From Rhizobiales bacterium SYSU XM002 (GTDB lineage: Bacteria > Pseudomonadota > Alphaproteobacteria > Rhizobiales > Beijerinckiaceae), in the NCBI GenBank assembly GCA_009846685.1, contig VWVY01000008.1, positions 1 to 64,000 on the forward strand: a stretch of 64,000 nt of DNA. Reading direction: 5' to 3'. This document shows positions 56,688 through 64,000 of the stretch, piece after piece. The position numbers and the translations under genes were made by a program. Position 1 is the first letter of the stretch. The number at the start of each line of letters is the position of its first letter. The notes below the pieces were generated by a model, which was not told the origin of the DNA, searched no databases, and saw only the letters and a program-made list of their open reading frames with translations.

Positions 56688-57743
56688 ATGACATTCCCCC
56701 GTTTTCCCAAGACCCGGTTTGCGTTCCGGCTCAGCCTGCCGCTGATGATGCTGGCACTTGGCTTCGTACCTGCGCGCGCCGAGGAACAGGTCAACATGCT
56801 TTGTGCCCCGGTTTCGCAATGGTGCGAGGCGATCGTCACCGCGTTCCAGAAGGATACGGGCATCAAGGTCAACATGGCGAGGAAATCGGCCGGCGAGATT
56901 CTTGCACAGCTAAAGTCCGAGGCACAGAACCCGAAAACCGACGTCTGGTTTGGCGGTTCGGCCGAGACGCATTTCGTGGCCGGCGAGCAGGGACTGCTGG
57001 AGCCCTACACCGCGCCTAACATGAAGGATCTTCACCCCTGGGCGGTGAAGGTGCACGAGCAGTCCGGCAAGCATTGCGTCGGCGTTTCATCCGGCGTCAT
57101 CGGCATCGTCCACAACACAGAACTTGCGAAGAAGAAGGGTTTCAAGGCACCGAAGACTTGGGACGATCTTCTCGATCCCGCGCTGAAGGGCGAGGTGCAG
57201 ATGCCGAACCCGAACTCGTCGTCGACTGCCTACACGATCATTGCCGGCATCATCCAGCTTCGCGGCGAGGATGCCGCGTTCGATTATCTCAGGAAGCTGC
57301 ACGCCAACATCAACTCTTACACCCGTTCGGGCTCCGCACCGCAGCGCGCCGCTTCGCAGGGCGAGACCGGTGTTGCGATCACCTTCAATTTCGACGTGCC
57401 GACCGATATCGCCAAGGGCTTTCCCATTGAGGCACATTATCCCGCCAGCGGCACCAGCTACGAGGTCGCCTGCCTCTCGATCATGAAGGGCGCGCGCAAT
57501 CTTGCTGCCGCGAAGAAATTCTATGATTGGTATCTGACGCCGCGCGCGATGGATATCAGCGCCTCGATCGGCCAGTATCACATTCCCGCCCACAAGGGCG
57601 CGAAGCCCGATCCGAACATCCCCGACCTGACGGCGATCAAGCTTGTCGATTACGATTTCAAGAAATTTGGCGCCGCCGATGTCCGCAAGCGAATTCTCGA
57701 GCGCTGGCAGAACGAAATCGGCGCGCTGCCGATCAACCGGTAA
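56688..57743 (+). CDS. Iron(III) ABC transporter substrate-binding protein
   Basis: The 351-residue periplasmic binding protein has a signal peptide (LSLPLMMLALGFVPARAEE). Its body is of the FbpA/AfuA class, with KDTGIKVNMARKSAGEILAQLKSEAQNPKTDVWFGGSAE-type segments and a C-terminal DYDFKKFGAADVR. Related members bind iron, but some bind phosphonates or polyamines, so the cargo is inferred. The ATG at 56688 is needed for an intact signal peptide. The 218 bases before it hold no clear Fur, Irr or RirA box. The double permease gene follows after 24 bases. Confidence 0.85.
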   Translation: MTFPRFPKTRFAFRLSLPLMMLALGFVPARAEEQVNMLCAPVSQWCEAIVTAFQKDTGIKVNMARKSAGEILAQLKSEAQNPKTDVWFGGSAETHFVAGEQGLLEPYTAPNMKDLHPWAVKVHEQSGKHCVGVSSGVIGIVHNTELAKKKGFKAPKTWDDLLDPALKGEVQMPNPNSSSTAYTIIAGIIQLRGEDAAFDYLRKLHANINSYTRSGSAPQRAASQGETGVAITFNFDVPTDIAKGFPIEAHYPASGTSYEVACLSIMKGARNLAAAKKFYDWYLTPRAMDISASIGQYHIPAHKGAKPDPNIPDLTAIKLVDYDFKKFGAADVRKRILERWQNEIGALPINR

Positions 57744-57767
57744 CAATAGGTCGGGACGGGGCAGGGC

Positions 57768-59990
57768 GTGCGAGATCACAAGCTTGCCGGAAACCCTCTT
57801 CTGTGGTTCGTCGCCTTCCTTGGCGTCGTCATCCTGCCCTGGCACGTGCTGGAGGACGGGTTTTCTCTCGCCCGGCTCGTCGGCATTGCCGCCGCGAAAC
57901 CCGACGAGGCCTCGGCCCTGGCCCAGGCGGCGCGGTTCGACCGCTGGTGGCTCTGGGGGCCGGTGATTGCACTGGCCCTGGCTTTCCATGCGGTGTTTTT
58001 GACACGGTCCAGAGCAACGCAAGGCGATGCTCTGATCGTTGCCGGCTTCGCGGGTCTGTCGTTAATCGGCGCTCAGGGTTGGATGATCGGCGCGCGCGGC
58101 TGGTATTATCCCTTGTTCGAAGTGGTTCTCGGCGCGCTTCCCATGGGCCAATACGGCATCGGCATCGGTGGCGCGCTGGCGTTCCTCGCTTTCCTGTTGA
58201 TGCTGACGAACGGGCTCGCCGCGCGCGGTGCTTTCGGCGGCGATCGTTTCGTCGCCAGCGCCGTCGGTGTGATCGCAGCGTCGATCCTGCTCTTCACGAT
58301 CTGGCCGGTTGCGACCATCCTCGGACAGGCGTTCCAGGCACCGAAGGGCGATACGCTCGCCCATGCCCTCGCATCCCGCTTCATGAGTGCGAGGATATGG
58401 GGGATCGCCTGCCTTTATTCCGGAGCCGCCTGCGGCGTTGCGTGGAATACACTGGCTCTCGCGACGGCCACCGCAACAGCGACGACAATCCTCGGCCTTT
58501 GCTTTGCCCTGATCGTCACCCGCACCAGCTTTCCGGCGAAGGAGTGGCTGCGCCTTCTCACTGTGCTGCCGATTATCACGCCACCCTTCGTGATCGGCTT
58601 GGGGCTTATCCTGATCTTCGGGCGTTCCGGCATCATCAATCAGGCTTTCTCCGCACTGTTCGGCGTCGAACTGGGACGCTGGATCTATGGCTTCAACGGC
58701 GTCTGGCTGGCGCAGGTCTTCTCCTTCACACCGACCGCCTTCCTCGTGTTAATCGGCATCGTGCAGGGCATCTCTCCATCGATGGAGGAGGCTGCCCTGA
58801 CGCTGCACGCCAGACCGACGCGCGTCTTTAAAGCCGTCACCTTGCCCTTGATGATGCCGGGCCTCGCCAACGCCTTCCTCGTCGTCTTCGTCGAGAGCCT
58901 CGCCGATTTCGGCAATCCGATCATCCTCGGGGGCTCCTTCGGTGTGCTCTCGACAGAGATCTTCTTCGCCGTCGTCGGCGCACAGGTCGATTTCGGGCGG
59001 GCGGCAACGCTTGCGTTCATCCTGCTCCTGTTCGCGCTGGCTGCCTTCTTCATCCAGCGTTCGGTGATCGGCAAGCGCTCCTATGTCTCCGTTACCGGCA
59101 AGGGCGACACCGGGTTGCAGCAGGGTATCCCGGATTGGGTGCGCCGCCTTGCCTATTCGATCGCGCTGCCCTGGGCGCTCCTGACGATGACGGTCTATGC
59201 GCTCGCGCTCGCAGGCGGTTTCGTCAAGGTCTGGGGTCGCGACTGGACGCCGACCTTCTCCCATTTCGGCCGTGCCTTTGCGATTGACTGGGGGGCGAAC
59301 GGCATTGTCTGGGCAGGCGGGGCCTGGTCCTCGCTGTTCACGACGATCAAGCTCGCCGGCATCGCCGCGCCGCTGACGGCCGGCATCGGCCTGCTGGCTG
59401 CCTGGCTGCTCTCGCGCCAGCGCTTCGCCGGGCGCACCGCCCTCGAATTCGCGCTGATGCTTTCGTTCTGCGTACCGGGCACGGTGATCGGCGTTGCCTA
59501 CATCCTCACCTTCAATATCCCGCCGGTTGAATTGACCGGCACGGCGCTGATCCTCATCATCTGCTTTGTGTTCCGCAACATGCCTGTCGGCGTGCGTTCC
59601 GGCATGGCGGCGATGAGCCAACTCGACAAGAGCCTCGATGAAGCTGCCGTGACCCTGCGCGCCTCGACCTTCCGCACCTTGCGCGTAGTCGTGCTGCCCC
59701 TTCTGAAGCCGGCTATTGTAACGGCACTCGTCTATTCCTTCGTGCGCGCGATGACGACCGTTTCCGCCGTGATCTTCCTCGTCTCGGCGCAGCATGAAAT
59801 GGCGACCGTTTTCATCATCAACCGCGTCATCAATGGCGATTACGGTCTCGCGATCGCTTATGCAGCCGTGTTGATCGTGCTGATGATGGCGGCGGTCGGA
59901 CTGATCCAGCTTGCCATCGGCGAGCGTAGGCTCGGGCGCCGGCAAGATACCGCGCCGGGCGAAGTGAATCGACGGAGTGCAGGGGCGTGA
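57768..59990 (+). CDS. ABC transporter double permease (FbpB-like)
   Basis: The 740-residue inner-membrane protein has two BPD_transp_1 halves. EAA loops are at EEAALTLHARPTRVFKAVTLPLMMPG-type (first half) and DEAAVTLRASTFRTLRVVVLPLLKP-type (second half) positions. An N-terminal region of about 200 residues adds four to five further membrane segments, which is longer than in plain FbpB. The start is GTG at 57768 with a GGGGCAGGG stretch upstream. It overlaps the ATPase gene by four bases (GTGA). Confidence 0.9.
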   Translation: MRDHKLAGNPLLWFVAFLGVVILPWHVLEDGFSLARLVGIAAAKPDEASALAQAARFDRWWLWGPVIALALAFHAVFLTRSRATQGDALIVAGFAGLSLIGAQGWMIGARGWYYPLFEVVLGALPMGQYGIGIGGALAFLAFLLMLTNGLAARGAFGGDRFVASAVGVIAASILLFTIWPVATILGQAFQAPKGDTLAHALASRFMSARIWGIACLYSGAACGVAWNTLALATATATATTILGLCFALIVTRTSFPAKEWLRLLTVLPIITPPFVIGLGLILIFGRSGIINQAFSALFGVELGRWIYGFNGVWLAQVFSFTPTAFLVLIGIVQGISPSMEEAALTLHARPTRVFKAVTLPLMMPGLANAFLVVFVESLADFGNPIILGGSFGVLSTEIFFAVVGAQVDFGRAATLAFILLLFALAAFFIQRSVIGKRSYVSVTGKGDTGLQQGIPDWVRRLAYSIALPWALLTMTVYALALAGGFVKVWGRDWTPTFSHFGRAFAIDWGANGIVWAGGAWSSLFTTIKLAGIAAPLTAGIGLLAAWLLSRQRFAGRTALEFALMLSFCVPGTVIGVAYILTFNIPPVELTGTALILIICFVFRNMPVGVRSGMAAMSQLDKSLDEAAVTLRASTFRTLRVVVLPLLKPAIVTALVYSFVRAMTTVSAVIFLVSAQHEMATVFIINRVINGDYGLAIAYAAVLIVLMMAAVGLIQLAIGERRLGRRQDTAPGEVNRRSAGA

Positions 59991-61057
59991 CGGGCGAAAA
60001 GAAACAGGGAGCGGAGGTTCGGCTCGAAGGTGTCGCGAAGCGCTATGGGAAGGTGATGGCGGTAAAGCCGCTCGATCTTGTCGTAGCGCCGGGTTCGCTC
60101 GTGACATTGCTCGGCCCGTCCGGTTGCGGCAAGACGACACTGCTGCGCATGATCGCCGGGCTGGAGCGTGTCTCCGAAGGGCGCATCCTGATTGGAGGCG
60201 GTGACGTAACGGACCTGTCCGCGGGCGAGCGCAATGTCTCGATGGTGTTTCAGTCCTACGCGCTGTTTCCGCATATGAGCGTGCGCGAGAATGTCGCGTT
60301 CGGCCTTGTTTCGGAAGGCATGGCGAAGGCACAGGCGCATGCCAAGGCCGAGGAAGCCGTTGCGACCGTCGGCCTCGCCGGGCTTGGTGACCGTCTTCCC
60401 TCCGAACTCTCCGGCGGCCAGCAGCAGCGCGTCGCGGTGGCGCGCGCGCTTGTCCTCGAACCGGATGTGCTCCTGTTCGACGAGCCGCTCTCCAATCTCG
60501 ATGCCCGCCTCCGCCGCTCGATGCGCGAAGAGATCCGCGATCTCCAGAAACGCCTCGGCGTGACGGTTGTCTATGTCACGCACGACCAGTCCGAAGCGCT
60601 CGCCGTATCCGACACGATCGTCGTGATGAACGCGGCGGAAATCGCGCAGGTCGGCACACCAAGGGAACTCTATGAGGAGCCGGCAAATGTCTTCGTCGCC
60701 ACCTTCATGGGTGAGGCGAACCATGTGCGCGGCACCATTGAAACCGTTCGCGACGGCATGGCACAGGTCCGGCTCGATACCGCACTGATCGAGATGCCAG
60801 CGCGCGAGTTGGGGGAGGGCCCTGTCGATGTCGTGATCCGGCCCGAGGCCGTGCGCCTTCAGCCGGAGGACGAAGCAAACGGCCTTGCGGCAACCGTGCT
60901 GACCGCGACCTACATGGGCGCTCACGCCGAATACAACCTCGAAACGCCGGTCGGGCGGCTGTTCGCCGTAGCGCCTGAGGCAGATGCGCTGCGCAAGCCG
61001 GGCGACCGCATCTCGCTCGGCTTCGGCCGACGCGGCATCATGCTTGTGAAGCCATGA
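59987..61057 (+). CDS. ABC transporter ATP-binding protein (FbpC/PotA-like)
   Basis: The 356-residue ATPase has Walker A GPSGCGKTT, Q loop MVFQSYALFPHM, signature LSGGQQQRVAVARAL, Walker B VLLFDEPLSNLD and switch His in YVTHDQSEA. A C-terminal TOBE domain (about 275-350) follows. It powers the double permease just upstream. The GTG start overlaps the permease stop, and its own TGA overlaps the edd ATG (ATGA), so the transporter and edd are translationally coupled. Confidence 0.93.
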   Translation: MTGEKKQGAEVRLEGVAKRYGKVMAVKPLDLVVAPGSLVTLLGPSGCGKTTLLRMIAGLERVSEGRILIGGGDVTDLSAGERNVSMVFQSYALFPHMSVRENVAFGLVSEGMAKAQAHAKAEEAVATVGLAGLGDRLPSELSGGQQQRVAVARALVLEPDVLLFDEPLSNLDARLRRSMREEIRDLQKRLGVTVVYVTHDQSEALAVSDTIVVMNAAEIAQVGTPRELYEEPANVFVATFMGEANHVRGTIETVRDGMAQVRLDTALIEMPARELGEGPVDVVIRPEAVRLQPEDEANGLAATVLTATYMGAHAEYNLETPVGRLFAVAPEADALRKPGDRISLGFGRRGIMLVKP

Positions 61058-62850
61058 TGCCGGTTCATGCTATCCTTCGTGATGTCGAAACTCGGATCGT
61101 CGAACGGTCGTGCGAGACGCGCGCCGCCTATCTCGATAAACTCGCGCGGATGCGGCGAGACATACCGCCTCGGCGCACGCTTTCCTGCGGCAATATCGCC
61201 CATGTCGCGGCGGCCTGCGGGGTAACCGCAAAGGCTCGCATCGCCGGCGAAACGGGGCGCAACCTCGCCATCGTCACCGCCTACAACGACATGCTCTCAG
61301 CGCATCAGCCATTCGAGAGCTACCCGGCGCTGATCCGCGTCGAAGCGGAGCGGCTCGGCCATTCGGCGCAGGTCGCGGGCGGCGTTCCGGCGATGTGCGA
61401 CGGGGTGACGCAGGGGCAGGCGGGCATGGAACTCTCGCTGTTTTCGCGCGATGTCATCGCGATGGCGACCGCGATCGCACTCTCGCACAATGCGTTCGAT
61501 GGCGCGTTGTTTCTCGGTGTCTGCGACAAGATCGTTCCGGGGCTGGTGATCGGCGCGCTGGCCTTCGGGCATCTGCCGGCAGTTTTCGTGCCGGCCGGAC
61601 CGATGCCGACCGGGATTTCCAACGACGAGAAAACGCGCATCCGGCAAGCCTATGCCGACGGCAGGCTCGATCGCGCGGCCCTGCTCGCTTCCGAGATGAA
61701 GAGCTATCACGCGCCTGGTACCTGCACCTTCTACGGCACCGCGAATTCCAACCAGATGCTGATGGAGGTCATGGGCCTGCACGTTCCCGGCGCGGCCTTC
61801 GTTCCGCCCGGGACCGCGCTGCGCGAGGCCCTGACCCGCGAGGCGGTGAGGCTCGCGCTCGATGGTCGCGCCGGGATCGGCGAACGGCTTTCGGCGCGCT
61901 CGTTCGTGAATGCGATTGCCGGGCTGCATGCAACCGGCGGATCGACCAACCACCTCATCCACCTCGTCGCGATGGCAGCCGCGGCCGGGTTCATTCTCAC
62001 CTGGCGAGACTTCGCCGATCTCGCTGGGGTGGTGCCGCTGATTGCGCGCATCTACCCGAATGGAGCGGCGGATGTGAATCAGTTCCATGCCGCTGGCGGC
62101 ATCGGTTTCGTCATTCGTGAACTGCTGGCGGCAGGATTGCTGTTCGATCAGGTCGAGACTGCGTCCGGTTCTTCACTTTCAGGCTATGCGGTCGAGCCGT
62201 TCCTGCAGGCGGGCACCCTGCAGTGGCGCCACGCTTCGCTCGACAGTCTTGACAGGTCGATCCTGCGGACGGTGAGGGACCCGTTCGAGCAGAACGGAGG
62301 GTTGGTGATTTTATCCGGCAATCTCGGTACCAGTGTCGTCAAGACATCGGCAGTAGCGCCGGAGAATCGGGCGCTCACCGCGCCAGCGAGGGTATTCTCG
62401 TCGCAGGAAGCCTTTCATGCAGCCTTCAAGACCGGCGAAATGGTGGGCGATCTCGTTGTCGTGCTCCGCAACCAGGGACCCCGGGCGAACGGTATGCCGG
62501 AGTTGCATGGCCTGATGCCGCCACTCGGTGTGATGCAGGGGCGAGGCCAGCGTGTCGCGCTGGTGACGGACGGCCGCCTCTCCGGCGCCTCGGGGAAAAT
62601 CCTGAGCGCGATCCACGTCACACCGGAGGCGCAGGCGGACGGACCGCTCTCACGGCTTTGCGATGGTGATATCGTCACCATTGATGCGAATGCCGGGAAA
62701 CTGTCGGTTGACGTTTCGCCGGAGACTTGGGCTGCCCGCGCTCCTGCCGCTGCCCCGCCGCTTCATCCGACCGACGGATTGGGGCGGGAATTGTTCGCTT
62801 CCTTCCGTGAACGTGTCGGACCGGCAGACCGGGGCGCATCGGTTTTCTGA
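61054..62850 (+). CDS. edd: Phosphogluconate dehydratase
   Basis: Edd dehydrates 6-phosphogluconate to KDPG in the Entner-Doudoroff pathway. The 598 residues fit the IlvD/Edd family, with CDGVTQGQAGMELSLFSRDVIAM, GVCDKIVPG, APGTCTFYGTANSNQMLMEVMG (cluster Cys) and TDGRLSGASGKILSAIH. It starts with an ATGA overlap with the ATPase gene. The eda aldolase gene is not in the window. The IlvD-type paralogue at 38527 differs in the N-terminal motif and is not a duplicate. Confidence 0.95.
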   Translation: MMPVHAILRDVETRIVERSCETRAAYLDKLARMRRDIPPRRTLSCGNIAHVAAACGVTAKARIAGETGRNLAIVTAYNDMLSAHQPFESYPALIRVEAERLGHSAQVAGGVPAMCDGVTQGQAGMELSLFSRDVIAMATAIALSHNAFDGALFLGVCDKIVPGLVIGALAFGHLPAVFVPAGPMPTGISNDEKTRIRQAYADGRLDRAALLASEMKSYHAPGTCTFYGTANSNQMLMEVMGLHVPGAAFVPPGTALREALTREAVRLALDGRAGIGERLSARSFVNAIAGLHATGGSTNHLIHLVAMAAAAGFILTWRDFADLAGVVPLIARIYPNGAADVNQFHAAGGIGFVIRELLAAGLLFDQVETASGSSLSGYAVEPFLQAGTLQWRHASLDSLDRSILRTVRDPFEQNGGLVILSGNLGTSVVKTSAVAPENRALTAPARVFSSQEAFHAAFKTGEMVGDLVVVLRNQGPRANGMPELHGLMPPLGVMQGRGQRVALVTDGRLSGASGKILSAIHVTPEAQADGPLSRLCDGDIVTIDANAGKLSVDVSPETWAARAPAAAPPLHPTDGLGRELFASFRERVGPADRGASVF

Positions 62851-62980
62851 TCGGCCTTCCGCGCCCGTGTCCGGTCCGATCCATCAGGCAATCCGATTTT
62901 TCACCGCCGAACTTTGAATTTGTTCCCCACAACAGGCCCCGGCAGTCTCTCGTCAGGAAGTGTTCGAGGGAACAACCAGC

Positions 62981-63325
62981 ATGACAATCATCAGACTTGA
63001 ACCCGGGAAGCTCTACTCGGCCCTTGTCGAGGCGAATGGGTTCATTTTCCTTTCGGGCATCACGCCCAAGGATCTCTCGCAGGACCTCGCCGGACAGACA
63101 CGGCAGGTGCTCGGAGAAATCGATCGGCTTTTGCAGCATGTCGGCGTAGCTAGAAGCCGGATCGTCTCGGCGATGATCTGGGTTTCTGACATCCGCAACC
63201 GTGAACCGATGAACGAGGTCTGGGTGCCGTGGATCGGTGAGGACCGACCGGTTCGAGCTTGTGTCGAGGCGCGGTTGGCCGACCCGCGGATGCTTGTCGA
63301 AATTCAGATCGTCGCGGCGCGATAG
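62981..63325 (+). CDS. RidA family protein
   Basis: The 114-residue protein of the YjgF/RidA family has ALVEANGFIFLSGITP at the start and RPVRACVEARLADPRMLVEIQIVAA at the end. The conserved Arg that binds the imine/enamine carboxylate lies in that last segment. RidA proteins hydrolyse reactive enamines made by PLP enzymes; this one is a divergent subgroup, so the exact role is uncertain. The ATG at 62981 has CGAGGGAA upstream. Confidence 0.85.
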   Translation: MTIIRLEPGKLYSALVEANGFIFLSGITPKDLSQDLAGQTRQVLGEIDRLLQHVGVARSRIVSAMIWVSDIRNREPMNEVWVPWIGEDRPVRACVEARLADPRMLVEIQIVAAR

Positions 63326-63377
63326 TTCCAATTTCCCTTTTTGATTTTGCCGACAAATGAAAACGCAGGAAGCTGCC

Positions 63378-64000
63378 ATGAGCGACCTTGTTCCCGTTGC
63401 GCACGACTCGTTGCCTTATCGCTTTCGGACAGAAGCATCGGATGGCTGCCCGATCAGCGGATTGATCTGGCATCGTGACGAGCCGGGGCGTGCGAGAAAA
63501 CTCGTTGTTGTCATCCCTGCGACTTCCGTTTCCTGTGCATTTTATTCGCGGTTCGCCGAGTATCTGTTTTCGAACGGCTATGACGTGGCGACCTTCGACT
63601 ACCGGGGTATCGGCCTTTCCCGGCCCAAACATCTGCGCGGGTTTCGTGCCGATTGGGTTGACTGGGGCGCGATGGATGTCGAGGCGGTTCTAGCCCATCT
63701 CGGGACGATGTATCCGGGCGTCGATATCAGTATTGTGGCGCATTCCATCGGCGGACTGACAATGGGAATGGCGCCGTCGGCGGCGAAGGTCCGCCGGATC
63801 GTCACTGTCGCTGCACAATACGCCTATTGGCGCGACTATCACCCCGATCACCGGCTCGCGATGCTGTTGCGATGGCATGTCGCCATGCCCGTGTTGACCG
63901 CACTTTGTGGATATTTCCCCGGCAAAAGACTTGGGTGGCTTGAGGACACACCAGCCGGAATCGTCTGGGACTGGACGCGGATGGGGCCCGACTTTGAAAA
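63378..64000 (+). CDS. Alpha/beta hydrolase (partial, runs off the window)
   Basis: The first 207 residues are present without a stop. They show an alpha/beta hydrolase core: VVVIPATSVSCAFYSRFAEYL, FDYRGIGLSR, and the nucleophile elbow IVAHSIGGLTMG with Ser in a AHSIGG (GxSxG-like) turn. It resembles the family of predicted alpha/beta hydrolases annotated only as serine aminopeptidase-like. The Asp and His of the triad lie beyond the window. CAGGAAG before the ATG is a fair Shine-Dalgarno. Confidence 0.8.
   Translation, partial: MSDLVPVAHDSLPYRFRTEASDGCPISGLIWHRDEPGRARKLVVVIPATSVSCAFYSRFAEYLFSNGYDVATFDYRGIGLSRPKHLRGFRADWVDWGAMDVEAVLAHLGTMYPGVDISIVAHSIGGLTMGMAPSAAKVRRIVTVAAQYAYWRDYHPDHRLAMLLRWHVAMPVLTALCGYFPGKRLGWLEDTPAGIVWDWTRMGPDFE

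Overview
This GC-rich window reads as the chromosome of an alphaproteobacterium, most likely in the Hyphomicrobiales (Rhizobiales). The lineage signals are a glycine-type 5-aminolevulinate synthase, a PdhS-like cell-cycle kinase, UPF0262, DUF934 and DUF2849 genes, an ScfR/RamB-type regulator, two phasins and a tRNA-His without the usual extra G at position -1. I cannot name a genus. Apart from an IS3-family remnant at the left edge, the content looks like core metabolism.

Left part (1-18.4 kb): IS remnant, tRNA-Thr and tRNA-His around a phasin gene whose promoter holds two perfect palindromes. Then come a TerC-like membrane protein, a 4'-phosphopantetheinyl transferase, a lutABC lactate oxidation operon, an L,D-transpeptidase and the PdhS-like kinase. 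A second phasin, hemA (with a near-perfect FNR/FixK box), a small basic protein with murA, a secreted duplicated Cys-motif protein, hisD-UPF0262-phosphatase and anmK follow.

Middle (18.5-40.8 kb): a membrane/flavoprotein fusion (TVP38 plus disulfide oxidoreductase) overlapping a CDP-alcohol phosphatidyltransferase, then an 8-oxoguanine deaminase, NAD(P)HX dehydratase, SulP transporter, M20 peptidase and DHCW cupin. Next is a branched-chain/propionyl-CoA block: isobutyryl-CoA dehydrogenase, mmsB, an ScfR-type regulator divergent from pccB-pccA-mutA-mutB, followed by ilvD and an Lrp-type regulator. The block moves valine and propionyl-CoA carbon to succinyl-CoA; no methylmalonyl-CoA epimerase or MeaB chaperone gene is in the window.

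Right part (40.9-64 kb): an 11-gene, tightly overlapping assimilatory sulfate reduction operon on the minus strand (ferredoxin reductase, ferredoxin, DUF2849, TauE/SafE exporter, cysI, DUF934, cysH, cysD, cysN, a 48-residue membrane microprotein, cysG). Here CysN carries a DUF2061-like membrane tail instead of an APS kinase domain. Then come an amidase and a Cys/Met-metabolism PLP enzyme divergent from its own Lrp-type regulator. Entner-Doudoroff genes follow (zwf-pgl ... edd) with an iron(III) ABC transporter (binding protein, double permease, ATPase) lying between pgl and edd. Last are a RidA-like protein and a truncated alpha/beta hydrolase.

The best candidates for something undescribed are the CysN-DUF2061 fusion with the coupled microprotein, the twin palindromes at the phasin promoter, and three repeat-bearing divergent promoters (hisD region, anmK region and the scfR-pccB region).
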